Origin: Pyrrhosoma nymphula
Taxonomy: Eukaryota; Arthropoda; Insecta; Odonata; Coenagrionidae
NCBI GenBank assembly: GCA_963573305.1
Contig: OY754332.1
Location: 142,841,977 to 142,905,976, forward strand
Direction: 5' to 3'
DNA length: 64,000 bases
Below the pieces are notes generated by a model that was not told the origin of the DNA, did no database searches, and saw only the letters and a list, made by a program, of their open reading frames with translations. Numbering within the stretch: the first letter of the stretch is position 1; each line of letters opens with the position of its first letter. The translations under genes were made by a program, and so were the position numbers. Positions 58,600 to 64,000 of the stretch are shown piece after piece.

Positions 58600-61500
58600 T
58601 AGATGCGGACTTATGCCATTTGTCTTTCCTCTTAATGTGAGACGGGGAAGATGGGAAAGTCCGGAGTAGCATCTGTCGCCACAGTCCGCGTTAGAAACAG
58701 TAAGGAAACGAATAATAAATTAAATAACATTTTAAAATACCACGGAACTTTTAATTTGTTACCCAAACTGTTTCAACGCATCAGCCTAATTGTCAAGGGC
58801 TCTAAGTAAAGCATGGCCAAGGAGCCTCGAGTGGTGCAACGAGGAAGGTAGAGGGTAAAGCACGGAATAAAATTGTATTGCATTACGATCCAGTTGATTA
58901 ACCATGGGAATCGGGTTTATGCGGTAACAGCAGAACTGTCTCTCCTACACCCAGAGGCCCGATTACGAATCTCGGCGGAAGTAGAAGTACCCCGGGTCCC
59001 AACTTGAATGCGGAGTGGACAGCTCTTGAATTGCAATGCTCCACTCGCCGGAGAGGGAGCGTCTTAGGACCACCCGTCGACTTCCGGGGAGATGGCAAGG
59101 AACTCCGACGTCGAGCTTTCTTCATTCTCCGCAATTACCAAACAATATCCCTATAATTATCAGCCTTTAGAGTCGCAAATTTCTCACATGCTTGTCGCCT
59201 TCCATGAAAAGTAATACCAACGTTAATTAGCGAATGAGTAAAAGGATTGCTGTCACTGTTGAGGTCAGTAAGGCCAGTGCAAGAGGCATGGAAGGAAGAC
59301 AAATCACATGAAAACTAAAGGAAGGAAGTTGTTGCGGAAAAAATTCTAAACTCTACATGCAGGTAAAAGGTCATAAAATAAAGCAGCTAGGTACTACGCG
59401 AACATTTTGGATCTTAATTTCCGTAGTGCGTACGACACTAGGGAGAGAAATGCGTAGGCAAAAGAGGGGTTTACTGACAATAAAATTGATCCTGGACAAA
59501 GATGATCAGGAAAGATCAGTGAATATTTTTATATAAAGAGCGACGTTAAACGTAAGCGAAAATTGGGTTCTGGGGAGAGAGGACGAGAATAGATAGACGG
59601 ATTTGGAACTCAATCTTTGAAGAACAAAGGAGTGAGCCCAATGAGGGGAAAAAAAAGGCAAACGATAATGTGATGGGTGTTGGTAGGGAAGGAAAGGAAG
59701 ACGTTTTCTGAGTATATGGGGAGGAAGCAGAGCTGGTAGTCGGAACGAGTAATTAAAGGTGAGGGTAGTTTGAAGTCCGTCATCGAGAACAGAGCAGTAG
59801 GAATCTGTGGGCGGAGGGTGCAGGGGGAGGGAGAGAGAGATAAGTAATGGGCGGGATGAGGGAAAGTAGGAAATGCACTTGGTGGGAGAAGGGAGTAGAG
59901 TGAATGGACTCTTTAGGGCACAAAATCAGACGAAAATTGGGTCATTAAACATACATCATTGGTGTCAAACTAAAAATAAATCAACATGAAGATCTAAAAC
60001 TTCCGATCACTCCTACTCTGTTAGAAATGTCACCGTTTTGAGCTTTCGCGCGGTTTTCACCCGTTATCTTAAATAACACAAATTTACCTCTTAAAATTTG
60101 GAGCAGGTATATGTTAACATATTTAAACCAAAAAGAGGCGAGAATCATATACAGGAGAATTATGCATAGATTTTTGTTTCTACAATTAATAAGCGCAAAA
60201 AGTTAACATATGGGCGCAGAAATAAAGGTAACAGATGGCAATAAACTTCGCACAGCATGGAAGAGATTCTTTAGAAAACGGAGTGACCACGAAAATTCCA
60301 GGAAAAATATATTGTTTCTGTATCAAAAAAGAGATACGGGGTAAAAAAATTGGGGTTTTTATGGTGAAGGATGGACGGAAGTGGGCTGTAAATTCTCCAA
60401 AGAGAAAAAACAACACGTTGACTAAACTCCACCTCACGGTTAGAGCTGTAATTATTTCTTCATCAAGCGAATCACGGGAAGGTCCCCCAACAAAAATGTC
60501 AAGGAAGAGGTCACATTTTATTCCAGATAGACTTCATCTCAAGGTTGCAGGGAGCTTTTGGTACAAACAGATTGAATGCGTTAATCGAAAGATGAATAAA
60601 GAGAGTCCGTATAGCTACAAAATCCTGCGCGTGAACCGAAACTTTCAACTCCACTCTTATGTTAGAGAGAATAAAATTGGAGCCACTGAAGACTCAAAAC
60701 TAGAAGACCAAAATTACGCCACCAGATAATTTAAAATTACATTTATCTGGATGATGAAAATTGATGAAATTATAAATAGTTAAAAAGAGAGCAATAGTAG
60801 GACTCTCTTTCTTGAATTAGGAAGACCAGCAAAAAAATCGGGAGTGATTAGGCCTGTCTGATGCTATGCCAGTCTGTAAGCACTTCCAAATGCTAATGCT
60901 AATGCCGCGTTTGAAACTCAAAAGTTGAAGTAGTCCTCTCCTCAGCTTTGTTTCAATCGTAATAATCGCTATGCTCTGCCATTCAGTCATCAACATTTAA
61001 CCACGGACCATTTGCGTCCCTCAATAAGTGCATGCTTCAATTAAGGCAAGATACTTCCCCCATCTCCACGCTGGCCCACGCATAACACTCCAGGCGTGGG
61101 CCGAAAAGGCAAATATGAACCTAGGCTCCCTCGATTCCAACTAGTAGGTACTAGCGTAGCAATCACAACCGTATTGTAAATAGAGGTGTCCTGCGCCCCT
61201 AATAGCCAAACGTTTACCAGGATATTGCCTCCGCTTTCATCCCAGCCGCCAACAGACCTGTTTTGTTTGTCTAAGATGGCATTCTGGGTAAAGTGGCCGG
61301 TAAATCGGCCGACCATCCAGGGTCCTGCAGGAACACAGAAGCCCAGAGGTACCCAATTTTGCCAAAGATCCTTAGCTGGGAAGAATATTTGATCGCATTC
61401 AGATCGAGTGTGATCGGAATTTCACCTCTGAAATATATTTCTTAATGTTTCGTTCAATGGGAGTTCATATGAAGAATCCGTGTACTTAGAAAGGAGTTTA

Positions 61501-64000
61501 AAAATATACCCTCTCCCGCATATGTATAATCATCCCGTCTCATTAATTCGGAATTTTCCTGGGAATTCACTTAGCAGCTTGTGTTGTGATCATGTGAAAT
61601 ATTTGAAACAAATATTAGTGGAATATCCAAAACTCATTAATTTTTTAGCAGAATCACAAATAGTGATGCATACAGATTTAATGCATTCCTCTGACCTTTA
61701 AAGTTAGTGTTTTTTTACTTATATGCCGTCGTCATCATCCTTCTTCCTGAAAAGGAAACTAATTATACTGGTAATAATTTTTGGAAGGACTATAAAGTTG
61801 TATATTTGAGAGCGAAATGAAGGATAAAGGATGAGGAAGCTGATATGTGTGCTGACCACATTGGTAATAACTGGAACAGGACGAGCCCTACTTGGCCATT
61901 AATCTGTTCAGGAGAAATTACTCACTTGACTTGTGTCCTCCACTTGATTGAAGTTAGCTGACAATGCGACCGAAAGGTATCCCGCCGCCACAAAGAATCA
62001 AACGCGGCTCCATCCGTACAAGAACAAGCTCCACCACGCCAGAATGTCTCCCCTCTGCAAAGAAACATCATTCATGAGTGACAGGAAAAAAACAACAAAG
62101 GACTAGCCTAGACAGACGAGAGACAGGCACATGGGTCAAGGATTCTTTGACCTGCACCTTGCGATGACTATTAAGGGAAAAATACCTTAAGAGGACTGCT
62201 TGGGTCAATATGACATTTTTTCGAGGGGGTGGTGACATGATTCTAAGTCCTATTGTGACAAGACAAGTGACAAGTAAGTGACAAGATTCTAAGTATATTC
62301 CCCGAGGCCACAAAAGGTTCCTGGTAATGTAGAATTTCTAGGAATCTCGTTCAACGTCGTCTAAGCGTTGGGCTTGGATTGCCGTTCTCAAGTCGGAGAT
62401 GGGTAAACGTCTCTATCAAGTTAAATGCGGGCACTCGAAAGGGAGCAAAAATGTGTTTTGATTAAAAAAAAGTGCTCCGATAGGAAAAATTATATAGCCA
62501 TAATGGATCTATTTGTAACACAATGGCAAATGTATCACACCCACTCTGTTGGATGCAAAAAAGAACTAATAACTTTGGACAATGAATTCCTTTTTTCGCA
62601 TCAGGCAATAATCTGCTAACAATTTTTCCAAGAATAAAATGATAGTTGTAGGATAACATTTCGCAGAAGGAAGCTATAGTTTGTTCTGGAGACCGATACT
62701 TTTTCAATTTCCATTCTACAATGTAAAACGATGTTGACTTTCCAGTACTCCCAGTACTCAACAGACGAGCATTCATTCCTCCGGTCTGCTATCCATGACA
62801 CAGTGACAGAACAAGTTAACGATGGAAGACACGATTTGCTTTCACCAGAGGCAACGAAATCCAAGCTCATAGTTATGCCTTGCAGTCCATGAGGGAATAA
62901 AAATATGTTGATTCAACGTAGATAATTCAGTGAATCAGTTCACACACAGAATGAAAGAGTAAACAATGATTCATTTGCAAAATGTTCACATTAATATCAT
63001 ACGAAGTTATTCGCACTGGTTTCAGATATGACACAATGTGGTGAAATTCATCATTTTAAAAAATCGACTGAATATATTCGAACCATGATCTCCCAAACAA
63101 CAGTCAGGTATGTCAGCCAGTGACACCACCTTGTTTACATGTCCGTAATTACATACCGGTCATTGGGTTCATTTCGGATACGAAAATTACAATAGCAAAT
63201 TGAATTGAAGGAAGTAAAACCATGCATTCCCACATACTTAGTCTTCACAAACCATTACATAATTGAATAAACTGCTCGGTAATTAAACGCCGTTAGATAT
63301 TTAAAACAATAAGCGAGTCACGCGTATTTAATTTCTTTAAAAACTATCGTAAAACAGACACTTAAGTCCTTTTTTCACCTGATGTTGTACAAATTAACAT
63401 AATGCTGATGCACAACTCCAAGAAAAGTGAAAAAAAACATTCACCGGCTAGTCCAAAATCCGAAAAACTAGTATTTTCTAGGTCTTTCACTCAACTTACG
63501 CCGACGATAAGTTTACTATTTGTCATTAAGTTTGCACGTTAAACTCTCCAAAATTTAATAAGGAATAGCTAATGTCAACAAATATCCAAAATAACGTTGC
63601 AGTGCCTTATCGATGTACTTCAAGACTAGCTGTGATTGTAACTTCAACGGAGCACTAGTTAAGAAAATACTCATGTGAGTGAAATTCACTCAGGGAAAAT
63701 TGGCCGAGGTCGGGGGAAAAGGGAAGTATTTTTCCAACCTCCAAGGCACTTCTACTCCCAGACATTGAGGAAAGGACGAAATCTGTTCCAAAAAAATTCT
63801 TTTATCAACCCAATGCCCCCTCAAACATGTGTGCTGAAATGTGCAGGATTAAATGTGAAGAATATACGCTGATTTGCCGACTCGAAATAGCTGCCATTGA
63901 GACTGGAATAGAGGACTGCTCGGTAGGTACCCTTGTAATTTGAAATTGCTGAGTAAACCGTTTCTTTTAATTTATAAACCAACTAGTACCAACAGCACTT
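58600..64000. other. non-coding stretch to window end
   Basis: Mostly AT-rich. A GC patch lies at 58900-59100, a purine-rich tract at 59620-59900 and a GC patch at 61040-61380. The longest frame is 164 codons at 60235-60729 (plus), Lys/Arg-rich with no recognised domain. I see no supported gene, RNA or repeat. Confidence 0.4.

Overview
This is a eukaryotic genomic window, almost certainly from an arthropod and probably an insect. The evidence is the repeat content: CR1/Jockey-type LINEs with a TAGATG-like tail, a second insect-style endonuclease/reverse-transcriptase LINE family, tRNA-headed SINEs, Penelope-like ends, long (TA)n tracts and a TTAA-flanked MITE. The species cannot be fixed from sequence alone. 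There is no operon structure, no dense coding and no recognisable intact host protein gene. Every recognisable protein-coding stretch belongs to a decayed retrotransposon.

Layout. 1-5.5 kb: AT-rich non-coding DNA with a SINE head (about 1.25 kb) and a minus-strand LINE 3' relic that is internally duplicated (2.39-2.90 kb). 5.5-6.8 kb: four consecutive long inverted repeats (arms 45, 122, 39 and 151 bp; 97-100% arm identity) embedded in (TA)n arrays, the most striking structure here. 6.8-10 kb: AT-rich, with tRNA-like and SINE fragments. 10.06-11.77 kb: a plus-strand LINE (family B) with a misplaced duplicated segment. 12.1-12.96 kb: a minus-strand LINE (family A, CR1/Jockey-type) fused to a SINE. 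12.96-13.49 kb: CpG/G-rich island. 14.77-14.92 kb: a 75-bp tandem duplication. 16.7-17.1 kb: best full-length SINE. 18.0 kb: small LINE relic. 19.64-20.75 kb: two Penelope-like hairpin ends. 22.0-22.5 kb: CpG island ending in a strong splice donor. 22.56-24.8 kb: LINE-B relic, three SINE copies, and a duplicated unit split by a LINE tail. 25.2-29.1 kb: two family-A LINEs head to tail, the second nearly complete from the ORF1 end to the 3' UTR, but dead. 29.2-31 kb: LINE tail, two copies of a foldback MITE, and a CpG island with a plausible core promoter and donor. 36.1-37.5 kb: SINE plus a second CpG island with donors. 40.4-44.5 kb: SINEs and a 558-bp piggyBac-like MITE. 49.98 kb: another Penelope-like end. 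54.7-55.3 and 58.1-58.6 kb: G/C-rich islands. The rest is AT-rich DNA in which I see no gene.

Interpretation. The window looks like the intron-rich or intergenic neighbourhood of one or more plus-strand genes. Several CpG islands end in consensus GTGAGT donors (22.49, 30.31, 37.26 and 37.47 kb) and could be alternative non-coding first exons of one large gene whose coding exons lie outside. That is inference and needs RNA data. The candidate for something new is the nested palindrome/(TA)n cluster, which I interpret as serial insertion or snap-back of Penelope-like termini carrying hammerhead-ribozyme-like cores.
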